A DNA stretch of 64,000 bases, from contig NC_052618.1 in the NCBI RefSeq assembly GCF_016545825.1, forward strand, positions 22,023,561 through 22,087,560, given 5' to 3'. Under the pieces are notes generated by a model. The model saw nothing but the letters and a program-made list of their open reading frames with translations, did no database searches and was not told where the DNA came from. Positions within the stretch are counted from its first letter, which is position 1. Every line of letters begins with the position of its first letter. This document shows, piece after piece, positions 38,901 to 50,631 of this stretch. Both the position numbers and the translations under genes were made by a program. This stretch comes from Eucalyptus grandis. Taxonomy: Eukaryota; Streptophyta; Magnoliopsida; Myrtales; Myrtaceae.

Positions 38901-39570
38901 GGTCATATAGCTAAAGTCATGTTACCAAGTCATATCATTTCATGTTAAATTAGTGGCATGCATTGCATAAAGCATGATTCACATTAAATAAAGTGAAAAC
39001 CAAAAAAAAAAATTGCGTGTTAATTAGAAATTATATCTAGAGTTGATGATGTGAATTCTAAACTAACAACGCAGATGCTTTCGTTGTTATGAAGTAAGTC
39101 CTGCAATTTATTCATTTGCTTTCTTGAGTGTTAAATTGGTGATTTGCGCACCTGCATGGTCACCTCACATGTTAAGGAATTAAAATCAATTCAAGTTGCT
39201 TGCCAAACAATTTTTTTTAAAATAAAAGATAAAGGTACCGAAAGGGCATTAGAGAAATCTAGTGTAACCAAGTCCCCGTACCCATAATCTCTGGTGTAGG
39301 AGTAAAATAAATCTCTTATTACTTTACTTGGGTTTCTAATCGACCCACCAAAAATAGATTAGTAGCGACTCCTAATTGAAAATCAATTGCATGTTATAAA
39401 CTTGAACCTAAGTCGCGAATTGGTATGGGCTTGGGAGAGGCCGAGTTAAGTCTAGGCTTAACAATCCATTAGCCAAACCCTAGGTGGTTCACACCCCGAA
39501 AAAATTGGTCGCGACAACTTTGAGGAAGGTCAATAGAGAGAGTGACCCTTTTCCTTAATCTGGCAATTTC
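35944..39570 (+). pseudogene. V-type proton ATPase subunit B pseudogene, split by a solo LTR
   Basis: Exon 35944-36151 (acceptor cgtag, donor AAG|gtatat) reads [20 protein letters not shown] and GQKIPLF, the nucleotide-binding region of V-ATPase B. It has a frameshift at the SSINP start and a stop in GLVK*LEKADD. Exon 36497-36580 reads DDGEDNFAIIFAAM*VNMEI, with a Gly-to-stop change, and is cut after the DF codons by the 36581-39516 LTR. After the LTR (39522-39567) the exon resumes as ERVTLFLNLA. Introns are kept, so this is a DNA-level fragment, not a retrocopy. It cannot make subunit B. Confidence 0.85.
36581..39516 (+). mobile_element. solo LTR 1 (2.9 kb) with perfect 5-bp target duplication
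   Basis: It starts TGTTGACACCTAAATTTTGG and ends GGTCGCGACA. The flanking ACTTT (36576-36580 and 39517-39521) is a perfect 5-bp target duplication. There is no internal gag-pol, so it is a solo LTR. A TATA-like CCTATAAATAAA lies near 36982, followed by a GC-rich leader (37190-37940) that contains long but unrecognised open frames. Same family as 43875-46852 and 54371-57028. The length suggests a large Ty3-type (Tekay-like) LTR; that family call is inference. Confidence 0.85.
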
Positions 39571-39783
39571 TAATCAATTGATATTTAATTGTCTCATAGA
39601 ATTTGACAATGAAGATAGAATATGGAATTTAGGCCTAGTTTAGTATGTTGATGTGTATACTCTACTTTGAACAAAATAAATGTAGTTCATTAACTTCAAG
39701 TTTCCCTTATAACTTTGTTTTGTGTTGTCCTTGTCTTAGATGTAGTACTCTTGATTATATCACCCTGGATAATCTAAATCTAG

Positions 39784-39897
39784 TGAATGGCTTGGATCAT
39801 AACGAGGTAAGGTAGATGTGATGTTATTCTCTCCTTTGTTTGAATGGCTTGGATCATAACGAGGTAAGGTAGATGTGATGTTATTCTCTCCTTTGTC
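39784..39897. repeat. 57-bp tandem duplication
   Basis: TGAATGGCTTGGATCATAAC and the 37 bases after it occur twice back to back, almost identical. Confidence 0.9.
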
Positions 39898-40130
39898 TGA
39901 CTTTGATGTAATGTTTTTGGCATAAATTGCACAATCCTGTTCATGCAGGATAACTTTTCTTGCCCCTAAATCACCAGAAAAACTTAATTCAACTAAGACC
40001 AAAAGGTTTCAGCAAGCTATATTTTAGCTATGACGTAGATGCTTTTGAAAATTTTCTCTTTCATGTGTTAGTAACTCGAATAGATTTCTATTGAGCCGGT
40101 TTAATCATCCAACAATGCCACTCCTTTGTT

Positions 40131-40340
40131 GACACCTAAATTTTACCATTTTATTTAATCACGTAAAAAATTAGGAATTAATTTTTAAATCCTAACCAAA
40201 AATTAATTTCCATTGAATTGCATGGTATATAGACATTAGGAGCATTTGCATTAGTAGTAATAGAGCCATTTCATTAAAAGAAAAAAAAAAGAGAAAAACA
40301 GAAAATTAATTGAAAGAACTATTATTTTTTCCAAGGATCC
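40131..40340 (+). mobile_element. truncated LTR fragment of the same family
   Basis: It starts TGTTGACACCTAAATTTTAC and continues AAAAATTAGGAATTAATTTTT and GCATGGTATATAGA as in the solo LTRs. It breaks off after about 200 bases. Confidence 0.65.
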
Positions 40341-41000
40341 CGACTTGGCGGACACTAAGACGGCCAGGCATAGCTAGATGTGTGTTAAGACCGGCTTCCG
40401 GACGTCGTCGCCAAGCCAGGTAGGGAATCTCGCGATGAAACGCTCATCCCGTTGTTGAATCCTCTGCTTTGCCATGTTCCAAGTAAGACATGGAGACTCG
40501 TTGTCTTCGGTTCATGGTCGTGTCAAGGTCTGAATAAGTTGGTTGCGTTGATTCTGAACACTGCTTGCCGATTACCTTCTCTCAATCCATGCTAACTACG
40601 TGTTCGATGAAATGCGTAAGCCAAATCCATAATCAACAGCATGCACCATCCATCGTTAGCAAAAGCAAACCCATCATATTAGATTCTTTGGAACACTGAC
40701 CACTTGGCGCATTTGTTTCTTTCCATTCGTCATCAACTTGATTTTAACCATATCCAAGCATTTAACCAAACATCCTTTTTAGCCATCGTGGGCATTCTAG
40801 ACTGTGATTCTCCCTGAGAAATACGCTTTTTAAATCACTGATACGAATGAGGATTTTAGGTAAAGAAAAACTCACGCTAGCCACATCTCAACTTTCTTAT
40901 TATTATCTTATGCTTATTTGTTCTGCATGTTTTTTTGTTTGAAAAAGAAAATGTTTGATGGCTCATGGCGGTGCTCGGAATAGATGGTTAATGGAATTGT
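40341..41000. other. unassigned
   Basis: Mixed-composition DNA between an LTR fragment and a SINE. I see short open frames but no recognised family. Confidence 0.4.
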
Positions 41001-41001
41001 C

Positions 41002-41206
41002 GCCTTCAAGGGGTTGGTGGAGTGGTAAGGGCGTGGGCTCGTGGATGATTGATCCCAAGTTCGAGTCCCTCTACCCTCCATCTTACAATATTCTTGTCTT
41101 ACATGGAGGCTAGTCTGTGGAGCCGGGTTAGCTCTCCTCCAGTTGGTGTCTGACCAGTTGGACCCTTATAGCGCAACCGGTGTGGGAGTCCGGGTCATCC
41201 AAAAAA
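41002..41206 (+). mobile_element. tRNA-derived SINE with target-site duplication
   Basis: An A-box-like GGTTGGTGGAGTGGTAAGG and a B-box-like AAGTTCGAGTCCCT near the start form an internal Pol III promoter; a short A-run closes the element. Flanking 11-mers ATGGAATTGTC (40991-41001) and ATGGCATTGTC (41207-41217) match except at one base. Confidence 0.75.
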
Positions 41207-41217
41207 ATGGCATTGTC

Positions 41218-41694
41218 CATGGATGGTGGTGCATGGTGGCCGGATATAGCATGTGGTTGTGCCGGGGTTACTTTTAACTTGAAGCTTGAATGTGTAGGTT
41301 CCAACAGCAAAGAGGAGGCTAGAGTCTGCAAAACTGCATCTAATGTAGTAACAGCCACATCCCACAGAAACGATCATGGATCTCAGCATCTCGCGATGAG
41401 GGCATAAAATTCTGGGAAAATCACCTGTAGGTACAAACATCCTCGAACCAGACTTCGACTTTTTGGTGGCAAGATCGATTCCCAAGTAGAGAGGTGGGCG
41501 TTCATTCGTCAGAGCTGCCGCATGATGGAGCAAGGGAAGCCATGACCAGCCAGCCTTGACTTGGGGATTCTGAACCCTCAAAGCCATCGAAGACGAGGCG
41601 TGACGGTGCTTTTGGTTCCCGTGGTCTTCATCTCAGCCGGAGATTTTGGATCCAGTTGCCCTCCTTGTACCCATGTTATTTGTTCTTTGCTAAT
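41218..41694. other. unassigned, open frames on both strands
   Basis: The minus strand has a frame of about 130 codons (41195-41587; LTNERPPLYLGIDLATKK and more) partly overlapping the SINE. I do not recognise it. It may be a gene fragment like others in this region, or chance. Confidence 0.3.
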
Positions 41695-41876
41695 ATGTTG
41701 AGTAGGGTTGAGCGGTTCCAAGTTCCGGTTCGGTTCCGTCTGGAACCTGGAACCTACCCTCGGGTACAGGTTCCTCAAAATAAGGAACCTGGAACCTACC
41801 ATGTCACAGGTTCCAGGGTCGGTTCCAGGTTCCAACAGGTTCTTTTTTTTTTCTTTTTTTTTGTTATTTTCAGATT

Positions 41877-42030
41877 TGAACTATAACATATGCGCATGTT
41901 ACCTAAAAAAACTATAACGTACGCGCAGGTTACCAAAAAAAAAAAAACTATAACATATGCACACGTTACCAAAAAAAATATAACGTATGCGCACGTTACC
42001 AAAAAAAACTATAATGTACGTGTATACTAC
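41877..42030. repeat. minisatellite, about four units of 33-36 bp
   Basis: Units built as ACTATAAC(A/G)TA(T/C)GCGCA(C/G)GTTACC plus an A-run, repeated about four times inside the hAT-like element. Confidence 0.8.
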
Positions 42031-42159
42031 ACGGTAACTTTCCATTGACATGTTATCTTGATACATTAACTTCGCACTGCACAATAATAATAGAATATAA
42101 TTAGAAATTTCAAAACAAATAGCAAACTAGAAAGTAGAAATAAAACACCACTAGAACAA

Positions 42160-42980
42160 GAATGTCTAGAGGTACAAGTTTTGAAAACAATTTCGATTAA
42201 ACCCTTAAATGAACTCAGAAAATTCTGAAATTTGGACACGTTTATTTAAGACCTAGAGGTACAAGTTTCATGAAGAAATCGTAGTCCAATTCGTTCTGGA
42301 TTAAAAGATAAAATCGATTTACTTTTCCTATTCTCTACTTGCACAGTTTTTGAAACATTTTTGGTTAAAAAGGAAAATGAACTACAAAAATTACGAAATT
42401 TAAATATGTTGTAGGGAAGACATGAAGAGAGATATTTCATGCAAAACACATTTCCAAAAGAACCTCATACAAAATGATATAGTCCACGCATTGCAACTTA
42501 CAAGATCCGAACACATCAGATTGCATAGTTTTAAAAACATTTCCGATTAAATACCCAAATGACCTTAAAAAATTATGAAATTCGACTATGTGATAGCCAA
42601 GACCATAAGGTAAATACTTCATGAAAACATCGAAGTCAAATTCGTCCTAGATAATTAAATATGGACGGTTAAAATCCCTGTTCGTACCACTGTAATTCCA
42701 GATCTAACCATCTCCAAAGGACCACGATTTCACCTACCTATTCTTGTTTGTTTTCTCTAAATTTTTGATATGTTGTACCTCAGAATGTCCTTTACAACTT
42801 TTGTTAAGAAACCGAAGTGAAATTTCGACAAAAAGGTTGCCTTACAGTCCATGCATTCATCAAGGGTCGGTCCCAAAATCTCCAGATCCAATCTTTTCAA
42901 AGAATAACGATTTCACCCACTTATACTTGTTTGTTTTGTCCCAAATTTGAGTATGTTATACTCCAAGAAGTCCTTTACAA
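42160..42980. repeat. diverged tandem repeats of about 190-200 bp inside the hAT-like element
   Basis: Three to four units repeat words like TTTTGAAAACA(A/T)TTTC, GATTAAA(C/T)(C/A)CC, AAATGA(A/C)C and TTCATGAA(G/A)A(A/C)ATCG. Divergence is high, so unit borders are approximate. Confidence 0.5.
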
Positions 42981-43170
42981 TTTTCATTTAGAGGCCGAAG
43001 CCAAAATTCAACTAGAACATCACATACAAGTCACTAGAACATTCAAGGTCGAGCTTTTTCTGCCCTAAGTAACCGGTCCCCCTTGGAACCGGGAACCGAA
43101 CCGGACCCTCCTCCGGTTCGGTTCCGGTTCCCGGGTAACCCGGAACCGCGCTCAGCCCTAAATTGTTGAG

Positions 43171-43834
43171 ACATGAAAGGGCGTTCCTGTGGTCCACTCT
43201 TCATGTCAATGGGGAATCAACAACTAAGGGCGCCACGACCCCGTGAAGGGGACAACGCGAAGGACTCAGAACTATTGAATATTGCCAAAGTTGGACAATG
43301 CTATTTGTTCAGAATTTGCAAAGTACTTAGTTGAGATCTGACCAACATCGCACGACATAGATGGCGTCGGTGGCCCTCCCCAAAAGTCGCACAAACTCGG
43401 CACCGATGTGACTTTAGCTGAGGCTCGAGGTTGCGACACCTCAAGTTGGTGTTACGAAGATCACTAAAATCAAGTAAGTTGGGCACACTATCTGACTCTT
43501 GCTCATGCTGGTGTCATGAAGTTAGAACAAAAGTACCAGGTGTTCCGACAATTGATTGAGAACCCAATTTAATTACTACGGCTAAAATTTCTTAGCAACT
43601 TGGATTTTTAATCCGGTTCTCAATTGACTGTTAGAAAGTTGGCTTTGCCTTGTCGCTGCTGCTCAAAAATATATATCAACCTATAAAAAAAAAATCATTT
43701 AAAAAAAAGAAAATTAAAAAATAAAAAATTTCGGAAATTAAAAAATGCGGGAATTTGGTTGGGAATTGCCATGTCTTGTTTGCTTAGTATAATTAGGCAT
43801 TTGTTTGTTTGCACATTAATAGTAACATAAATAT
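43171..43834. other. unassigned spacer
   Basis: DNA between the hAT-like element and the left end of the large palindrome. It includes a stretch (43200-43560) of higher GC with no recognised coding sequence, and A-rich runs near 43690-43740. Confidence 0.4.
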
Positions 43835-43874
43835 GAAATAACACTAAGATTAAAAATGATTTCATATTAAGCAC

Positions 43875-46852
43875 TGTTGACACTTAAATTTTGGCGACCT
43901 GTTTAGTCATTCATCGCGTTAAAAAATAGGGGTTAATCACCACCCGCGAGGGTGGCTCGGCTGGTAGGCTCCGGGACCTCCACGCCGGGAGGCCGGAGTT
44001 GAAGCCCCGCAACGCAAGTGGCAGGAAGGCAAGTGGAGACACTTGGCGACTTACCCGGGTGCGTGGGTGGTGATTTCACGTGCCTCCCGGGGTTTACTCC
44101 CAGCTATCAGCTGTACGAAGTTCCCCTGGGTCACAAAAAAATAAAAATAATAGGGGTTAATTTTATCTCTGAAAAAAATTAATTACATAGCATATAGTTT
44201 TAGGTGTATTTATTTTTTAATTTGCATTTACATTGGGTAGGTGACAGATGGGTTCGAATTAATTGTTCAGAATTTTAATTTGATGAGTTGGGTTAAGCCC
44301 ACGAAGAGAACAAATTGACTCAAGCCCGTATCCTCGGAGAGATTTTACAGATTTATTTGTGCGAGATTTCAAATTTAAGAAATAATCCTTTTGCAATCCT
44401 TAATTATATTAAAAACAAATATTGCGTTTGGAAAAGCAAATATTGGGTTCGGAAAAAGGAATTTTCGTGGATATGGATTTGGAAAAATTAAAACCCTAAC
44501 TCATGGCCTATAAATAGATTAATACGCGTAGGGTTAAAATTGAGACACGGCCACAAACCTGAGAAAAGCATGAACATACGTGAATAGAGAGAGAATGGAG
44601 GAGAAAAATTTGTGAGGTGCGGGGTTGGCTCGTTGAAAATCGTGAGGCAGAGAGCACCTCCAAGATTCATTGAGGCACTCACGTTGACCAACGGAGACAA
44701 CAACTGCTTGCACCAAGAAAGCCCTGCATCGCTGCCGTTCTGACCTCCCTGTTCGGTGACCACACTGCTTCCCCGCCACGAGAAGCCCTGCACAGCTACG
44801 ACGTCTTCGTACGAATAAAATTGGGCCCAACTAATGCGACGGTTGATGCTGCTTCCTGTTCGAGACCTTGACATTGGAGCCCGGCTGCTCTGCTGTCCGA
44901 GCCTTGCCTGTAATCCCAACATCACGCTTCTGCAGCTGCTGAACCCCCACATCTGAGATCATTCTTCATCGAGCTTTTGTCGTTGTCACCCTTGAATTTG
45001 TCTTATTGCAGGTGTTCTTTAATCAAATTTCAGGGAGGTCCATCGTGATGGTGCATGGAAATCGGTTAAAGATTATATCACGACCGAATTGTGATGGAGA
45101 ACTTGGTCAAGATTCAATCACCGCTTGGATTCCGAAAAGCCTATTGACCTCCACCACTTGTACAGAAGAAGACTTATGAGTTGGTCTTTATTCTTTGCAA
45201 GAAGCGTAAAAGGGCTGCACTAAATCTTTCCCCTTGATCAAAATTCATAAAAGCTTCTCAAAATTCTTGTTCTCCAGAGATAGTACACGCACGATATGAT
45301 AAACATTGGTCCAAGCAGAGAAGAACCCATCCGAAGAAAGAGACGTCCACGAAGAACACAATTGTTGAAGAGTAGTTCTTTTTGCAGATTTTCCAGCGAG
45401 GCATTGATGCCGAACCATCCTGTCCGTCCGTGAGTCACAAAGACCTGATCCTCACCGCACCATCAACCGAGGCCAAGCACCACCACGCACCGCCGGTCAC
45501 CCGTTGAGCAGATTCCATTCGGTCCAAATTTGGTAATTTCATTTGCGGTGGCAATATCATTGGCGAAAATAGGTAATTATCATATCTAAATTTGATTTAG
45601 ATATTTTATTGCTTAATACATGTTTTTCAATATCTTACGTGCGCGCTATCAATTATATTTTACTGCCTAATTCGCAACCACGCACCGATTTTTTATTTCA
45701 TCTATAAGGTTTTAGATGGAAATAATTAATTATGAGGGAATAAAATTGATATCTTGATCTTTAAAACTTAAGATCAATTTATCGATTTTATTAGCGAAAT
45801 AATCAAGCTGATTTGAATATTGTTCCCTGATTCGAACAGTGTATGATATCTTTGATGATTCTGAATGATTTAGTGTTTATATTTTAATTACTTTATTTAT
45901 CTCGAAAATACAAAAAAGATTGCATTTGCATATCATATATATTAGAATTAATTTCCTGGATAGAATTGCATGATAGAATAATTAGATTCTTTTCTGGTTA
46001 CATTAGAATGCATGTTTAGATGGTATTTAGGCTAGATAATTTCTTTGAATTAAATTGCATGTCGAGATAGATTTATAAGTTAAGATAGGATTCAAATAAG
46101 TCTATTTCTTAACTTAAAATAGATAATATCTCACTTTAGTTAGATTTTTATTGTTAGTTATTTTTAATTACGAATAAAAAAATACAAAAATCATGCGCAT
46201 GTTATATGGGATTAGATTAATGAAATACACGTCATTTAGTGATTATTACTAGGTTCATTTAATTAGAAATTGCATATCATTAGAGTTAGTTCATTTAGTT
46301 AATATTGAATTGCATATTGCATGATTTTCATTAATCAAGTGAAAAAAAAAGAAAAAAAGAAATTGTGTGTTAATTAGAAATCATATCTAGGTTATTGATG
46401 TGGATTTTGATCTAACAACACGGATGCTTTCGTTGCTTTGAGGTAAGTTTTTTTTGCAATTTATTCATTGTTTATCTGGTTGTTAAATTGGTGGATTGCG
46501 CACCCGCATGATCACCTCATATGTTAGGGAAATAGATTTAAAATCAATTTAAGCTGTCTGCAAAAACATTTTTAAAATAAAAAAATGGTGCCGAAATGGT
46601 ATTAGAGAAGTCTAGTGTAATCAAGTCCTCATACCAAAGTCTCTGGTTCGTAGGAGTAAAATAATCCTCCCATTATTTTACTTAGGTGTTTAATCGACCT
46701 ACTCAAACTGATTAGTGACGACTCTTCGATAAAATTTATTTGCATGTTAAAAAACTTGAACCTAAGTCACGAATTAGTATGAGCTTGGGAGAGGCTTAAC
46801 AATCCATTAGCCAAATCCTAGATGGTTCACACTTGAAAATTAGGTCGCGACA
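43875..46852 (+). mobile_element. solo LTR 2 (3.0 kb), inserted in the left palindrome arm
   Basis: It starts TGTTGACACTTAAATTTTGG and ends GGTCGCGACA. Flanks are AGCAC (43870-43874) and AACAC (46853-46857), one mismatch. The matching position in the right palindrome arm (GTGCT, 52147-52151) lacks the LTR, an empty site. It shares TGGCCTATAAATA (near 44506) with solo LTR 1 and is itself interrupted by a SINE at 43938. Confidence 0.85.
43938..44150 (+). mobile_element. SINE inserted in solo LTR 2
   Basis: The insert starts CACCACCCGCGAGGGTGGCTC, contains the A-box-like GTGGCTCGGCTGGTAGGC and B-box-like GGAGTTGAAGCCCC, and ends in an A-rich tail. Perfect 11-bp target duplication TAGGGGTTAAT at 43927-43937 and 44151-44161. 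It differs in sequence from the 41002 SINE, so two SINE families are present. Confidence 0.8.
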
Positions 46853-49453
46853 AACACCTAATTAGTAAATGGTGAAAATCTATTTATAATTCTCAGCAGC
46901 AAGACGTATGGTAATTGCATCTATATAATAATAAATGACTCAATTAGCTGTTACTAGATTATCGTAATAATTGAAACTTCTTCAAATGATGAGCTAAAGG
47001 CACAATCAATTATAACTAAATTAATACACCAAATTCTTAAGAACCTGATTAGAGAATGAAAAAAATCCACTCATTATCTCTGGTTGTATCTATGTAAAAA
47101 TTAACCAAATTAGTAAAACATGTAATTGCAAACAAAAGACTAAGAGCAATATACATACTTATGAAAATTTAGATTTATCGTTGGACCACCAATATTGCTA
47201 GAATAAAAAACATATAAAAATTAATTTGAATTATTTGGAAAATGATTCTCATCGGGTGCTGCTTGAACAACCAACTCTATATTACAAAGTAATAAATATG
47301 TTAATCGACATCATATAACATAAACAAAAAATTTATTTAATCATATTCATCAAAATAATGCCATTCATCTTGACTTTATATTTGCGTTAGGAGTATTCAT
47401 TTCTTAGATTTTTTCTTTCTTATTCTCACTTGAACTTTTAAGCCTTTCATAAGCTATTCCCTTTCATTTATTTTCTTCGAATGGGGTTCAATACCAAAAC
47501 ATCACACAAAGAGGCCTCATTATGATCATTACTAGTGTCATCAATCACAATCACACTTGACCGGTATAATAATAGTTTAGTCTTTGCATTTTCCATGTTC
47601 TTTGACACTATTCTCATAGTGTTTAAATTTTCGGCTCTTAAACGTATCAATTTAAAAGATTATTTTATTAATGTGGAAAATCGATTAAATTTAGATGAAC
47701 TCAGTGATATTGGATGGGATTCATTACTTACAATTCCTTGTTTGGTTCATTTTTTAAAAAAAATTAGCAAATGTAATGCTCATAATCGACATATTCTCAA
47801 TTAGCACTTTCAAGGTATGACTACACAACCATTCTTTTGATTCAAATAATTTGCATTCACAAGAGATTAAAAAGTCTGTAGGGTCAAATCTAACAATATT
47901 TTTACCTCGATTTCTCATACACTTGAGAGTATATAAATAAATCAGTTCATCAAATGTAATGCTTGAAATAATCTAAGAGAGAATTTCCAAAATTTCTGCA
48001 ATGAACTTGTTAGAAATTGTGCGTGTATACACTAAAGCGGCATGGTCTAAAATCTCATTATTTGAAACCTACAATTTATTCTCACGAGAAGTGCAATAAT
48101 CTTGACTTTCAATTTCTCTTATGTGCTTCAGTTGTTTTTCATAGTATTAGACAAATTTTATAAGACCTATAATGCATTCTTCGACATACATTGAAAAACA
48201 TTGTTAGTACTCTCACTCATTTGCATTGATATTATATTACAAGTAAATGTATCACGATCAAAAGCTAAACTCCATTTATGTCTAATGTTGTATAATCTTC
48301 AAAGCCAATTATTATTCTCAACATACCACTCATCTTCCATTTTCTTCTAATTAGATTCATATTATAATATGCATATATATATAAACTTTAAGAAATATTT
48401 ATCCTTAAAACTCGGTTTGTTATAAAAATGTGTGATGTTTTAATTGGCATTTTTCTTGATGTGCAAAGTGCGTTAACAATATCATGTATTTGGAAATATT
48501 GTTCTAATGACTTTTGCCATGGCTGCATCTTGATCAATAAACATTATTTTCGGAGATTTATTTTCCATAAACTTTAAAAACGTCTCAAATAACCAAATAC
48601 ATGATTCTGCGGTCTCCTTTATAAAAAAAATGCACATCCGAATAGAGTATTATATCAAATGGTGATTAATGCCAATAAAAGGTGCACATATCATTTTATA
48701 TCTGTTGGTGCGATATGTAGTGTCAAATACTAGCACATTATCGAAACAATCGTAATCAAATTTAAATAAGCTATGTCTCCAAAGCAAATTTGTCAATCTA
48801 CTATATTGATATACCTGTACATCATATAAAAATATTGGATTTTACATTTGCATACAATGAAAATAATTTAGAAGATTTTGACAATCTCCCCCTCTAACAT
48901 CATTGGATCTTTTTGTCTGCAAATAATTTTGACAATCACGCAAATTAAAACCTAAAGTTTTGTTTCCTCCAGTTTTATTTGCTGAAAACTTATATGATGT
49001 AGTCTTTCGTTACCAGCTTTAGTCATATCAACTAAAATACTTTTGCAAGTATGAGATATCAATCTTCAACATCTAATCAAATGCTTTTGATCTTTTTTTT
49101 TTAATAATAGATGATTATACTTAGAAATATACTCTATGACTTAATTGTCATCATTGTCAACTTTAAATTTAATTTGAGCAAGACAGTCACATCTAATTTC
49201 ATATTTATGATATTTTTTTCTTTATCATATAAGCTGTCAAAATGCATTCACAATTACATACAACAGTCCGTTGAGTTAGTTTTCATTTACTATTTCTAAA
49301 CATATTACCATTCCTCACTTCAAATCATTTACCTATTACATAAGCCACATATTTATGATATGCTTTAAGTTCATTTAAAAATATCATTCTTACTGTAATA
49401 CGTGATATGGAAAAAGATTTTGAATTTGTGGTAGGAATGATGTTTTCAAAATA
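46853..49453 (-). pseudogene. FAR1-like / MULE transposase pseudogene, left palindrome arm
   Basis: Mirror copy of 49529-52138. On the minus strand it carries the same decayed FAR1-family reading (SWIM region near 47900, MULE core near 48500-48800, C-terminal piece RAENLNTMRIVSKNMENAKT at 47468-47650). Stops and shifts are spread throughout. Arm length 2601 versus 2610 on the other side. Confidence 0.7.
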
Positions 49454-49528
49454 TGGAAAAAGATTTTGAATTTGTGGTAGGAATGATATTTTCTACATCA
49501 CGTATGAATTTGCAGTAGGAATGAAATA
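49454..49528. repeat. palindrome spacer with a repeated 35-bp arm-end piece
   Basis: About 75 bases between the arms. It contains a second direct copy of ATGGAAAAAGATTTTGAATT and the following bases, so the arm end was copied again at the symmetry centre. Confidence 0.7.
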
Positions 49529-50592
49529 ATTTGAAAACATCATTCCTACCACAAATTCAAAATCTTTTTCCATATCACGTATTACAGTAAAAATGATATT
49601 TTTAAATGAACTTAAAGCATATCATAAATATGTGGCTTAGGTAATAGGTAAATTTTGAAGTGAGGAAAGGTAATATGTTTAGAAATAGTAAATGAAAACT
49701 AACGCAACGAACCGTTGTATGTAATTATGAAGGCATTTTGACAGCTCATATGATAAAGAAAAAAATATCATAAGTATGAAGTTAGATGTGACTGTCTTGC
49801 TCAAATCAAATTTAAAGTTGACAATGATGACAATTAAGTTATAGAGTATATTTCTAAATCATCTATTATTAAAAAAAAAAAAAAGATCAAAAGCATTTGA
49901 TTAGATGTTGAAGATTGATATCTCATACTTGCAAAAGTATTTTAGTTGATATGATTAAAGCTGGTATCGAAATACTACATCATATAAGTTTTCAGCAAAT
50001 GAAACTGGAGGAAACAAAAATTTAAGTTTTAATTTGCGTGATTGTCAAAATTATTTGCAGACAAAAAGATCCAATGATGTTAGTGGGGGAGATTGTCAAA
50101 ATCTTCTAAATTATTTTCATTGTATGTAAATGCAAAATCCAATGTTTTTATATGATGTAAAGGTATATCAATATAGTAGATTGACAAATTTGCTTTAGAG
50201 ACATAGCTTATTTAAATTTGATTACGATTGTTTTGATAATGTGCTAGTATTTGACGCTACGTATCGCACCAACAGATATAAAATGATATGTGAACATTTT
50301 ATTGGCATTAATCACCATTTGATATAATACTCTATTCGGATGTGCATTTTTTTATAAAGGAGATCGCAGAATCATGTATTTGGTTATTTGAAACGTTTTT
50401 AAAGTTTATGGGAAATAAAGCTCCGAAAATAATGTTTATTGATCAAAGATGCAGCAATGACAAAAGCCATTAGAACAATATTTCCAAATACACGATATTG
50501 TTAACGCACTTTGCACATCAAGAAAAATGTCAATTAAAACATCACACATCTTTATAACAAACCAAGTTTTAAGGATAAATATTTCTTAAAGT

Positions 50593-50631
<39 letters not shown>

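Larger units (their letters stand above)
41703..43162. mobile_element. hAT-like non-autonomous DNA transposon
   Basis: Terminal inverted repeats: TAGGGTTGAGCGGTTCC at the left and TAGGGCTGAGCGCGGTTCC (reverse complement of the right end). The flanking 8-mers ATGTTGAG (41695-41702) and TTGTTGAG (43163-43170) differ at one base, which fits an 8-bp hAT duplication. Subterminal GGTTCC/GGAACC words are dense on both sides. The inside holds tandem repeats and no transposase. Confidence 0.65.

Noticed and set aside
41002..41090. tRNA gene
   Set aside because: A- and B-box-like words are present but no complete cloverleaf; the unit continues to an A-rich tail with target duplications, so it is a SINE.
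44488..44952. Minus-strand open frame of 154 codons
   Set aside because: It falls inside solo LTR 2, matches no family, and has no support from the sister LTRs.
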